Source: CAUUJV01 sp963545565
GTDB taxonomy: Bacteria > Actinomycetota > Actinomycetes > Actinomycetales > Bifidobacteriaceae
Reading direction: 5' to 3'
Length of the DNA stretch: 33,557 bases
Assembly: GCA_963545565.1 (NCBI GenBank)
Contig: CAUUJV010000016.1
Span: forward strand, 1-33,557
Shown: one piece after another, positions 17,647 through 25,735 of the stretch
How the letters are laid out: each line of letters begins with the position of its first letter
Numbering within the stretch: the stretch's first letter is position 1
The notes under the pieces: model-generated
What the model was told of the DNA's origin: nothing
Database searches by the model: none
Seen by the model: the letters and a program-made list of their open reading frames with translations, nothing else
Program-made: the position numbers and the translations under genes

Positions 17647-19950
17647 ATGACCGAGAATAATGCCGAGCAGCCCGCCCTTGATGGGCTTACTCGGCGTGCT
17701 CGCAAAAGCAAAATTACGGCAAAAGTGCCTGCAGCGGTGAATCCTGTTGCCCGTGTGATTCTTGACGTGCAGGCAGAGCATTTAGGCGGCACATTTGATT
17801 ATCTTGTTGAAGAAAAACTGAGTGAAGTTGCTCAGCCTGGGACTCCTGTGCGAGTGAGGTTTGGGAATCGGCGTGTAAATGGGATTATCTGGGAACGCGT
17901 AAAATCAAGCTCAATAGCGCATAGTACGTTAAAATTCATAGACCGAGTGGTAGGAAATCGTGTAATTCTGAATTCTCATATGCGTGATGATATTACTGCG
18001 ATTGCTCAGTATTTTGGCGGGACTCGGGCCAATATTATCCGTTTAGCAGTGCCTCCGCGTGTAGCTAAGGTAGATAAAGAAGTAACTGCAATCAATGAAT
18101 CAGTCACCACCGGTGCCTTTGCTGGAAGTCGCTACGGGAATAAGCGCCGGGCATATGTTGAGCAGAAAGACAGTGCTGAGACCGAAAGAATTCTATCTTC
18201 CTATTCAAATGCTGGCGCGCTGGTAAGTAGTGTTGAGAATGCTAAAGCTTCCACTGTGGTATGGGACACTCTGCCTGGGCAGAATACATGGCTGCATGAT
18301 ATGGGCTGGCTCATAATGCATTCACTGCTTGCTGGGCGCTCTATTGTGCTTGTAGTCCCCGATGTGCGGCATATAACGCATATGGGTCGCCACCTGGTGT
18401 CTATGGGGATGAAAGCTTTTGCGAAGAATCCTTCTACTGGTACTTTTGCTGGAGACTTTGTAGCACTTGCGGGAGGAATGGCTCCTGAAGAACGTTATCG
18501 CTCATACATGGCCGTGGTATCTGGTTGCGTTAAGTGCGTGATTGGAACACGTGCAGCGATGTATGCGCCGGTAGACGGGCCGGCAGTTTTCGCCATAGTG
18601 GATGACATTGTGTACCAAAATACTGATGGCTTTACCCCCTATGCTAATGCGCGCGATGTGCTGCGTTTGCGAGCGAAAAATCATCATGGATTCTTCGTGG
18701 CCATGGGAAATGTGCGTAGTCCACAGAGCGAGTGGGATGCACAAGGCAATGCAGATAATTTACGCAGTGGCGCATTGATTGACGTACACGGACTTTCAAC
18801 GGTAGTGCGTGAATCCTCTGCGTGGAGCAGATGGCTGAATCGTAAAGAACTCGATAATTTAGGCGATATGACAAAAGGCGCGCGCGTTCCGAGGACTGCC
18901 TTAGCAGTGCTGACGAGAGCTCTTGAAAAAGGCCCCATTCTCTTTTCTGTTCCACATGATGCTCAATCAAGTGTGCTTTCGTGCGCCACATGTCATAAGC
19001 AGGCAAAGTGCAGGCGATGCATTGGGCCTTTGAAGTTTGATAACTCAGGCTCCATACGCTGTACGTGGTGTAACGCACCAGCTGGTATTTGGGAGTGTTC
19101 TTTCTGTGGCGGTGCTCGCGTGCGTGAGTTGCGCGTGGGAGCTGCAGGAACAGCTCAAGAATTGCATCATCTTTTCCCACATACTCCGATCGTTATTTCT
19201 AGCCCTCACAGTAGAGCATCTCAAGGCAGCAGATTGCAAGGTACAGATGTAGTCGATGTAATTTCTGACAAGCCCCAAGTGGTTATTGCCACTCCCGGTT
19301 CAGAGCCACTTGTTAAGCCTGTGAAAATCGACGGTGAACCAACCCGACCTGCAGGATATCAAGCCGTGGCAATCTTAGATGCATGGACGAGCCTATATTC
19401 TTTTGGAATAGATGCGCGAGTTGATACCTTAATCGCGTGGAGTCGGTGTGCTGCAATGTGTGTTTCCCGAACTCACGAAGGTCAAGTATTGTTAATCGGA
19501 GAAAGTGACGAGACGATCGCGCAATCCCTCGTAGCATGGGATTCGCGAATTTTGGCACGTCAAGAATTGGTTGATCGAAAAAATGCTGCTTTGCCCCCTG
19601 CTTTTGCTGCTGCAACTATTTGGGGGGAGCGTAAAGCCGTGCTCAAGGTGCTTGATTCAGTAGGAGCTGCCTTTAATATTGAGACGCCGGATTCGAGTGA
19701 TTTTGCAGTGATCAAGACTGAGCTTGGCGATATGCCTGCTGTGCTTGGTCCGGTTCCTATTGCGCCGCCTTCTACCGTTACTGAGCGCTATCTTGAAGGG
19801 GCAAATGATCGAGTCAGAGCTGTTATACGAGTGGATTCGCATCGTATAGAGGAGCTTGCTCATCGCCTCCACAGCGCTGTTGCACATCACGCTGCAAGCC
19901 GATTAAACACTGAGCTTCATTTCCAAATCAATCCAAAATCCCTGATATAA
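17647..19950 (+). CDS. priA: Primosomal protein N' (PriA), actinobacterial form without Walker A
   Basis: Replication-restart factor. 767 aa. N-terminal DNA-binding domain (VILDVQAEHLGGTFDYLV, near residue 37), a degenerate helicase core, and eight Cys of two zinc sites at about residues 446-487 (CATCHKQAKCRRC, CTWCNAPAGIWECSFC). Where Walker A (GxTGSGKT) should be, near residue 210, it reads LPGQNTWLHDMGW; the DEAH box near residue 318 reads VDDIVYQ. It therefore cannot hydrolyse ATP as E. coli PriA does; loss of Walker A is a known actinobacterial trait, so it may serve as a structural DnaB loader. ATG 17647 has no obvious Shine-Dalgarno; GTG 17641 is the alternative. Confidence 0.93.
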   Translation: MTENNAEQPALDGLTRRARKSKITAKVPAAVNPVARVILDVQAEHLGGTFDYLVEEKLSEVAQPGTPVRVRFGNRRVNGIIWERVKSSSIAHSTLKFIDRVVGNRVILNSHMRDDITAIAQYFGGTRANIIRLAVPPRVAKVDKEVTAINESVTTGAFAGSRYGNKRRAYVEQKDSAETERILSSYSNAGALVSSVENAKASTVVWDTLPGQNTWLHDMGWLIMHSLLAGRSIVLVVPDVRHITHMGRHLVSMGMKAFAKNPSTGTFAGDFVALAGGMAPEERYRSYMAVVSGCVKCVIGTRAAMYAPVDGPAVFAIVDDIVYQNTDGFTPYANARDVLRLRAKNHHGFFVAMGNVRSPQSEWDAQGNADNLRSGALIDVHGLSTVVRESSAWSRWLNRKELDNLGDMTKGARVPRTALAVLTRALEKGPILFSVPHDAQSSVLSCATCHKQAKCRRCIGPLKFDNSGSIRCTWCNAPAGIWECSFCGGARVRELRVGAAGTAQELHHLFPHTPIVISSPHSRASQGSRLQGTDVVDVISDKPQVVIATPGSEPLVKPVKIDGEPTRPAGYQAVAILDAWTSLYSFGIDARVDTLIAWSRCAAMCVSRTHEGQVLLIGESDETIAQSLVAWDSRILARQELVDRKNAALPPAFAAATIWGERKAVLKVLDSVGAAFNIETPDSSDFAVIKTELGDMPAVLGPVPIAPPSTVTERYLEGANDRVRAVIRVDSHRIEELAHRLHSAVAHHAASRLNTELHFQINPKSLI

Positions 19951-20010
19951 ATAAATATGGAATTACCTACAAGCAGCAGGAGTAGCAGGTGCAGCAGCAG
20001 GAGGTTAATG

Positions 20011-20739
20011 ATGACCGCTGAGAAGATGGAAAATCAGACGACTTCTATCGAAGATTTTGCTCGCAACATCATTATTACGCAAGGCAATACGGCTCAGTAT
20101 GATGCTATGCCTATTCGCCACGTTATTTTCGATTTTGGTAACGTGCTTATTCATGCAAGTGTAAGAGCAGCTTTGATGAGTAGATACAGTGACAAACTAA
20201 TAGACCAGTTGCTTGATGACTCTATCTCCGGTTTTCATTCTGCAGTCTTTGAGATGGACAGCGGTGTGCCAATTGATGAAACAATTGATTCTATCCGTGC
20301 CAACCATGGTGAGATATGGGCTGAGATGACTCAGTATTACGTTGATAATTTCGAAGATTGCCTCACTGGCCCGGTTCCTGGCTCGCGAATGCTCGTCCAC
20401 GACTTGAAAAATGCTGGAATCGGAGTGTGGGGACTTTCAAATTGGCCGGTAGATTTGTTCCCGCAGGCTTTGAAGGCTTGCCCAGTTTTGAATGAGCTTG
20501 ATGGTAAAGTGGTTTCCGGCTATGTGAATGTGGCAAAACCGAATGTTGCTATCTATAAGCTTGCTTTGCATGAATTCAATATTTCACCCCAAGATTGTGT
20601 GTTTATTGATGATAAGGGCAGCAACGTTATGGGAGCTAATGAGGCTGGTATTCGCGCAATTCAGTTCGGAAATATGACTGATGTACGCCGCACACTCATT
20701 GATGCAGGAATCAATATTCCTTCTCTCATTGAAGCCTAA
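20011..20739 (+). CDS. HAD-family phosphatase (YihX-like)
   Basis: Cytosolic haloacid-dehalogenase-superfamily hydrolase, 242 aa. Motif I DFGNVL (nucleophile Asp41; Asn44 at the D/N position as in YihX-like sugar phosphatases), motif II Ser143 in GLSNWP, motif III Lys176 in VAKPN, motif IV FIDDKGSNV (Asp200/201). A cap helical bundle lies between motifs I and II. The substrate is probably a phosphorylated sugar, judged only from the subfamily. Start ATG 20011 was chosen because AGGAGG at 19999-20004 is 6 nt upstream; ATG 20008 would be only 3 nt away. It lies between priA and fmt. Confidence 0.88.
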   Translation: MTAEKMENQTTSIEDFARNIIITQGNTAQYDAMPIRHVIFDFGNVLIHASVRAALMSRYSDKLIDQLLDDSISGFHSAVFEMDSGVPIDETIDSIRANHGEIWAEMTQYYVDNFEDCLTGPVPGSRMLVHDLKNAGIGVWGLSNWPVDLFPQALKACPVLNELDGKVVSGYVNVAKPNVAIYKLALHEFNISPQDCVFIDDKGSNVMGANEAGIRAIQFGNMTDVRRTLIDAGINIPSLIEA

Positions 20740-20799
20740 ACAGGTGAACGCGAAGATATCAAGAACTAAGACATGAAAAACTAAGGAATAGAGACGCAC

Positions 20800-21768
20800 G
20801 TGAGAATTCTTTTTGCTGGTACCCCTGAGGTTGCTGTCACGCCTTTGAAAACGCTTGTAGAAGCTGGCGGAGACCTTGAAGTCGTTGGCGTGCTAACTCG
20901 TCCAGACGCTCCACAAGGTCGTGGCAGAAAGTTGACGCCAAGTCCTGTAAAACGAGCTGCACTTGAGCTTGGATTACCCGTAATTGAGGATTCTCCCCAA
21001 AGCGCTGAGTTTTTTGAAAAAATAGCAAACCTTGCCCCTGATGTGGCAGCAGTCGTGGCATATGGAAACTTACTACGGACAGAGGCACTCAATGCAATTC
21101 CGGGTGGATGGTATAACCTTCATTTTTCGTTGCTTCCTCAGTATCGCGGTGCGGCGCCTGTACAACGTGCGATTTGGGCTGGTGAGACGATAACTGGAGC
21201 AACAGTGTTTCGCATTCAAGAAGGGCTTGATGATGGACCTATTTTGGCTCAATCTACTGTTGAGATTGGTTTGCATGAAACATCAGGCGAGCTGCTGAAC
21301 CGCCTATCTATTGATGGTGCATATTTGCTGTGTTCTGCTTTGGAAGGATTATCTGAGGGCAAGATTATTCCGGTTGAACAAGAGCAGGGAGTCTTTGAAA
21401 CTGCTGCAAAAATTTATCCCAATGATGCTCATATTCGCTTTGATGTTCCTGCTTTTGCTGTAGACCGTCAAATTCGTGCCTGCACCCCAGAACCGGGCGC
21501 ATGGTGCGAGTTGCACGCTGATGGTTCTGATAACTCCGATACTGCATTGACTTTACACGTGACTAAAGCTCAGATTGACGCAGATTCACCGCAGCACCCC
21601 GAAAATCTTGACCCAGGCGTGCTGGCTGTCACAAAAAAACATGTGTGGGTAGGAACATCCACAGATCCATTGGAATTGCTTGAAGTCAAGCCCCAAGGTA
21701 AGAAGCAGATGAGAGCTGCCGATTGGGCGCGTGGCGCTCGATTGCAAGAAGGGGCGTACTGTGCCTAA
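20800..21768 (+). CDS. fmt: Methionyl-tRNA formyltransferase
   Basis: Formylates Met-tRNAfMet from 10-formyl-THF for translation initiation. 322 aa. Seen: MRILFAGTPEVAV at the start, folate-site NLHFSLLPQYRGAAPVQ (Asn106, His108, residues 106-122), and the catalytic-loop Asp in EGLDDGPIL (141-149). The C-terminal OB-fold for tRNA begins after about residue 205. GTG start at 20800. The stop overlaps the rsmB start by 8 nt. The 5-formyl-THF cyclo-ligase encoded at 8425-9033 also feeds the folate pool used here. Confidence 0.96.
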   Translation: MRILFAGTPEVAVTPLKTLVEAGGDLEVVGVLTRPDAPQGRGRKLTPSPVKRAALELGLPVIEDSPQSAEFFEKIANLAPDVAAVVAYGNLLRTEALNAIPGGWYNLHFSLLPQYRGAAPVQRAIWAGETITGATVFRIQEGLDDGPILAQSTVEIGLHETSGELLNRLSIDGAYLLCSALEGLSEGKIIPVEQEQGVFETAAKIYPNDAHIRFDVPAFAVDRQIRACTPEPGAWCELHADGSDNSDTALTLHVTKAQIDADSPQHPENLDPGVLAVTKKHVWVGTSTDPLELLEVKPQGKKQMRAADWARGARLQEGAYCA

Positions 21769-23269
21769 AACTCGCAAACATAAGCGTGAAGAGCTTGAAC
21801 GTGCAGACCGCGCTCGCGAAGGGCATCGCAGTAATAATCCTCGTGTTGTTGCTTATGATGTGTTAACTCGTGTGCATATGGAAGATGCTTTTTCAAACAT
21901 TGTTTTACCAGCAGTCTTGAATAAGACGGAAATGACTCTTCGAGAAAAATCGTTTGTAACTGAGCTTGTCTATGGCACTTTGCGTTGGCAAGGCTTATTA
22001 GATGCAGTGATTGCTGCAGCGGCTAAACGAGACCTCGAAAAGATTAATAACCGTTTAATCGATGTGCTTCGGCTAGGCGGTTATCAGGCACTATTTATGG
22101 ATATTGCTGATTATGCACTCGTGTCTCAAACCGTTGAAATTGCGAGCAAACGGGTAGGTAAACATACTACAGGCTTCGTGAATGCTGTGATGCGCAAAAT
22201 CTCAGCGCGCTCTCGCCAAGAATGGGAATCTATTGTTATTTCTCGCATCCCTAAAACAGATAGTGCTGGCAGACTAGCGGTGCGATATTCTCATCCACAG
22301 TGGATTGTTTCTCAGCTCATCAAAGCGTGGGATAATTCTGGATATTCAGGGCATCCTGAAGATTCTGGAAATTCTGCTGTTTCTGATATTTCTGCAATAT
22401 CTGACATGCTTGCCACTGATAATGAGCCTGCTGATGTAACTTTAGTTGCGCGACCAGGCTTGATTTCTAAGGAAGACCTTATCAAGCAGCTGTCAGAATC
22501 TTCTAGATGGTCTGATGGATTATGGTCGCCGTATGCAGTGCGTGTGCATGGAGTGAACCCGCAACTACTGGAGGCAGCGCGTCAGGGAAGAGCTGGTGTA
22601 GAAGATGAAGGATCGCAGTTAGCTGCTCTTACACTTGTTCACACGCAAACGGAACCTTCTGACTCGCAAAAATGGCTTGATATGTGTGCCGGTCCGGGTG
22701 GGAAAACTGCCCTTCTAGCGGCATGTGCTCAGAAGATGGGTGCAACGTTGCTTGCCAATGAGCCAAGTAAGCATCGTGCAGGTCTTGTACGAGAAAACCT
22801 CAAAGCTTTTCCAAATACGATTATTGAGGACGTTATAGAAAAAGACGGTCGCGAAATTGGCTCTTTGTATCCCAATACGTTTGACCGCATTCTCGTAGAT
22901 GCACCGTGCTCCGGGTTGGGTGCGCTTCGTCGGCGCCCGGAATCGCGTTGGAGAAAATCTTCCGACGACATTTCCACTCTTAGCTCACTGCAAGTTGAGC
23001 TACTTAATTCTGCGCTGAACGCAGTAAAGCCAGGTGGAATAGTGGCATACGTTACGTGCTCACCGGTTGTCGCCGAAACGTCAGAAGTAGTGAATACTGT
23101 ACTTTCTCAACGCGATGATGCAGAACAAATCAATACTTCAGAAGTTTTGCAGCAGATAGCCCCTGAAATTCCTCTGCCTGACCAGAGCGCTCACAAACTC
23201 GACGTGCAGCTTTTTGAGCATCTGCATAATACCGACCAAATGTATATCAGCTTGATTGCGCGTCGATAA
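21761..23269 (+). CDS. rsmB: 16S rRNA (cytosine-967-C5)-methyltransferase
   Basis: SAM-dependent m5C methylase of 16S rRNA. 502 aa from GTG 21761, chosen over GTG 21731 because AAGGGG precedes it and this start gives the short overlap with fmt. An N-terminal NusB-like domain (VAYDVLTRVHMEDAFSNIVL) is followed by the Rossmann-type methylase domain: SAM-binding DMCAGPGGKT (307-316), VDAPCSGLG with catalytic Cys383, and VTCSP with the second Cys433. A Ser/Asp-rich low-complexity stretch (about residues 191-217) separates the two domains. The 3' end overlaps convergent serB by 23 nt. Confidence 0.95.
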   Translation: MPKTRKHKREELERADRAREGHRSNNPRVVAYDVLTRVHMEDAFSNIVLPAVLNKTEMTLREKSFVTELVYGTLRWQGLLDAVIAAAAKRDLEKINNRLIDVLRLGGYQALFMDIADYALVSQTVEIASKRVGKHTTGFVNAVMRKISARSRQEWESIVISRIPKTDSAGRLAVRYSHPQWIVSQLIKAWDNSGYSGHPEDSGNSAVSDISAISDMLATDNEPADVTLVARPGLISKEDLIKQLSESSRWSDGLWSPYAVRVHGVNPQLLEAARQGRAGVEDEGSQLAALTLVHTQTEPSDSQKWLDMCAGPGGKTALLAACAQKMGATLLANEPSKHRAGLVRENLKAFPNTIIEDVIEKDGREIGSLYPNTFDRILVDAPCSGLGALRRRPESRWRKSSDDISTLSSLQVELLNSALNAVKPGGIVAYVTCSPVVAETSEVVNTVLSQRDDAEQINTSEVLQQIAPEIPLPDQSAHKLDVQLFEHLHNTDQMYISLIARR

Positions 23270-23942
23270 TATCAAGTGCTAATGCGAGGTTTCGCTCTGT
23301 GATTGCAAAGGGAGCAGCATCTTGCACCACTTTTTTGGCGCAGAAGGCAATACCTGTTCCAGCAGCTAAAATCATCGGAATATCGTTTGCTCCATCTCCC
23401 ATAGCGACGGTGTACTTCATCGCAACACCATCATCATGAGCCCACTGACGCAGGGTAGCAAGCTTTAAATCTTTTGTAACAACGTCACCCACTGTTTTGC
23501 CAGTGAGAACGCCATCTTCTACCTCTAAACGGTTAGCGAGGCAATGGTCAATATGGCAATCATGCACAAGCCTATCTGCGATTTCATGGAATCCTCCAGA
23601 AACAACACCAACAGTCCAACCACGGCGATGAGCTTCATCTACGAGTTCATGAGCCCCACGCGTGAAGTGCACTTTCTTATATACCGCGTCGAAGAAAGAA
23701 CTATCTAAGCCTTTAAGCAGTATTACGCGGCGAGCAAGTGCTTGGCGAAAATCAATGAGTCCATTCATAGCATCAGAGGTTATCTGAGCAATTTCCTTAC
23801 CAACTCCAGCTTCTTCACCGAGCAAATCAATAACTTCTTCCTCAATCAGGGTTGAGTCGATATCCATCACAATAAGATGCTTAGATTTATTCATAGGGTT
23901 CGTAATGTTCGTAGGGGGCGTAAGCGGTGTTGTGGGAGTCAT
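23247..23942 (-). CDS. serB: Phosphoserine phosphatase
   Basis: Last step of serine synthesis: phosphoserine to serine and phosphate. 231 aa HAD-family enzyme. Motif I MDIDSTLIEEE (nucleophile Asp27, acid/base Asp29), motif II VVSGGF (Ser115), motif III Lys157 in TKDLKL, motif IV MGDGANDIPM (181-190). No N-terminal ACT domain. Start ATG 23942 was chosen for GAGGA just upstream on that strand; an in-frame ATG at 23981 would add 13 unconserved residues. Pro/Thr-rich N-terminus. Tail-to-tail with rsmB (23-nt overlap) and divergent from arc. Confidence 0.95.
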   Translation of the reverse strand: MTPTTPLTPPTNITNPMNKSKHLIVMDIDSTLIEEEVIDLLGEEAGVGKEIAQITSDAMNGLIDFRQALARRVILLKGLDSSFFDAVYKKVHFTRGAHELVDEAHRRGWTVGVVSGGFHEIADRLVHDCHIDHCLANRLEVEDGVLTGKTVGDVVTKDLKLATLRQWAHDDGVAMKYTVAMGDGANDIPMILAAGTGIAFCAKKVVQDAAPFAITERNLALALDIIDAQSS

Positions 23943-24068
23943 TGTGGAAATCCTCAGTAATGTTTTGCAACTAACATTCACTGTATTCCATCAGTAAGAT
24001 TTCATGAAAAGATTTAGACTTGAAACGGTAGCGTGTGCATACTAGCGTCGATGTGAGAAGGGAGTGGC

Positions 24069-25685
24069 ATGACGAACCACGGTAAAAGCCTCGATGCAGA
24101 TCAGGACTCCACTCAAAGTACGCCTCATCACGAGATGCAGGAAATGGAAATGGTGAGGAAAGCCGCGCAAGAAGCTGATAGACTCCGCGCTCGCAATCAT
24201 GCACTCGTAATGGCTCTAAATAAAGCGGGCGATGAACTACGGCAGATCAAGACGCAAATGGCTCAGCTATCACAGCCGCCCATCTCAACAGCGATTTTTG
24301 TGCGTGTGGATTCAGTCCGTATGGAATCTGGTATTCAGAGAGCAAATGTGGAAGTTGTTCACGGTAATCGACATATCATCGTAACCGTTTTACCTTCAGT
24401 AAAAGTTGACCATCTGAGTCCAGGGCAGCGGGTTTTCCTCGATGAAAATCTCATCGTGGTTCGGTCTGGAGATTACCCAACGCAGGGAAGTATTCGCCGC
24501 GTAAAGCAGATTTTAGATGCTACTCGCATAGTTGTGGCGGATGCAGCAGGGAATCAGAGCGTTGTGCGTCGCTGTGCAGCCATTGCAAACACTGAGCTTC
24601 GTATTGATGATGCCGTACTCGTGCATACAGATTCTGGTTTTGTGCTTGCTGTGATTCAAGAGAGTGAAGGCAATGAACTTGTTTTAGAAGAAGCTCCTGA
24701 TGTGAGTTTTTCTGATATTGGTGGTCTAGATAGTCAAATCCAACGTATTCGTGATGCCGTAGAGCTCCCATATTTGCATCGAGATTTATATGAGCGTTTT
24801 GGATTGAAGCCTCCACAGGGCGTGCTGCTCTATGGACCCCCAGGGAATGGCAAAACTTTAATTGCTAAGGCTGTGGCTCATTCACTGGCGCAGGGAAACA
24901 CAGAGGGAGTGTTCCTATCTGTTAAAGGTCCGGAAGTATTAAGCAAGTTTGTGGGTGAGGCAGAGCGCATTGTTCGTTCTGTATTTGCGCGGGCTAGGGA
25001 GCGGGCTTCTAGCGGTGTGCCGGTTGTAGTATTCATTGACGAGATGGACTCTCTGCTTCGCACTCGTGGCACGGGAATTTCATCTGATGTGGAAACCACA
25101 ATTGTGCCCCAGTTTTTGAGTGAACTCGATGGTATTGAAGAACTGAGTAATGTACTTGTTATTGGTGCTTCTAATCGCGTTGACATGATCGATCCAGCAA
25201 TTTTGCGGCCAGGACGGCTTGACGTAAAAATTCGTGTAGATAGGCCAGGGAAGTCTGATGCAGCATCAATTCTTTTGCATTATCTCGCTGACGATTTGCC
25301 GTTTGCTCAAGGGCTAAGCCGCAAAGATGCTGCAAATAGCGTGATTGAGGACATCTTTGCTCATGCAAGTAGCCGTAAAGTCTGTGATGTTATTGATGTA
25401 AATTCTCACACCACAGAAGTATTCATGGATTCACTGATATCTGGGGCAATGCTAAAAAATATTGTGGATAGAGCAAAAACAAAGGCAATTAAGGCTTCTA
25501 TAGAAGCAGATGAACCTGTTGCACTCAGTAATGAGTTTCTTCACAGTGCAGTTTCGGATGAGTATCTCGAAACAGTTGATTCTGTGGCGCAGTCTAACCC
25601 GGAGCAATGGGCATTGGTGAACTCAATGTCTTCTGCACATATTTTGTCTGGGAGTATTGCTCACATTATCCCCGTTTCTATATAA
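24069..25685 (+). CDS. arc: Pup-dependent AAA ATPase (ARC/Mpa)
   Basis: Hexameric ring ATPase that binds Pup-tagged proteins and unfolds them. 538 aa. N-terminal coiled coil (about residues 22-66) for Pup binding, tandem OB-fold inter-domain (about 75-205), then the AAA module: DIGGLDSQIQRI (216-227), Walker A GPPGNGKT (256-263), Walker B VVVFIDEMD (319-327), Asn369 sensor 1, and Arg fingers in LRPGRLD (379-385). The protein ends in AHIIPVSI, with no HbYX/GQYL-type docking tail for a 20S proteasome, and no proteasome genes are visible in this window. First gene of arc-dop-(IMPase-like)-pup-pafA. ATG 24069 follows GGGAG. Confidence 0.95.
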   Translation: MTNHGKSLDADQDSTQSTPHHEMQEMEMVRKAAQEADRLRARNHALVMALNKAGDELRQIKTQMAQLSQPPISTAIFVRVDSVRMESGIQRANVEVVHGNRHIIVTVLPSVKVDHLSPGQRVFLDENLIVVRSGDYPTQGSIRRVKQILDATRIVVADAAGNQSVVRRCAAIANTELRIDDAVLVHTDSGFVLAVIQESEGNELVLEEAPDVSFSDIGGLDSQIQRIRDAVELPYLHRDLYERFGLKPPQGVLLYGPPGNGKTLIAKAVAHSLAQGNTEGVFLSVKGPEVLSKFVGEAERIVRSVFARARERASSGVPVVVFIDEMDSLLRTRGTGISSDVETTIVPQFLSELDGIEELSNVLVIGASNRVDMIDPAILRPGRLDVKIRVDRPGKSDAASILLHYLADDLPFAQGLSRKDAANSVIEDIFAHASSRKVCDVIDVNSHTTEVFMDSLISGAMLKNIVDRAKTKAIKASIEADEPVALSNEFLHSAVSDEYLETVDSVAQSNPEQWALVNSMSSAHILSGSIAHIIPVSI

Positions 25686-25735
25686 ATTCTATTTCTATTT
25701 AAATTCCATATCTTTCTAAATTTCAAAGGAGACGC

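Noticed and set aside
18644..19180. 178-aa minus-strand ORF
   Set aside because: Antisense to priA across its zinc-binding region.
24000..24068. Defined promoter for arc
   Set aside because: TTGAAA is present but no -10 box lies at proper spacing; not strong enough to list.
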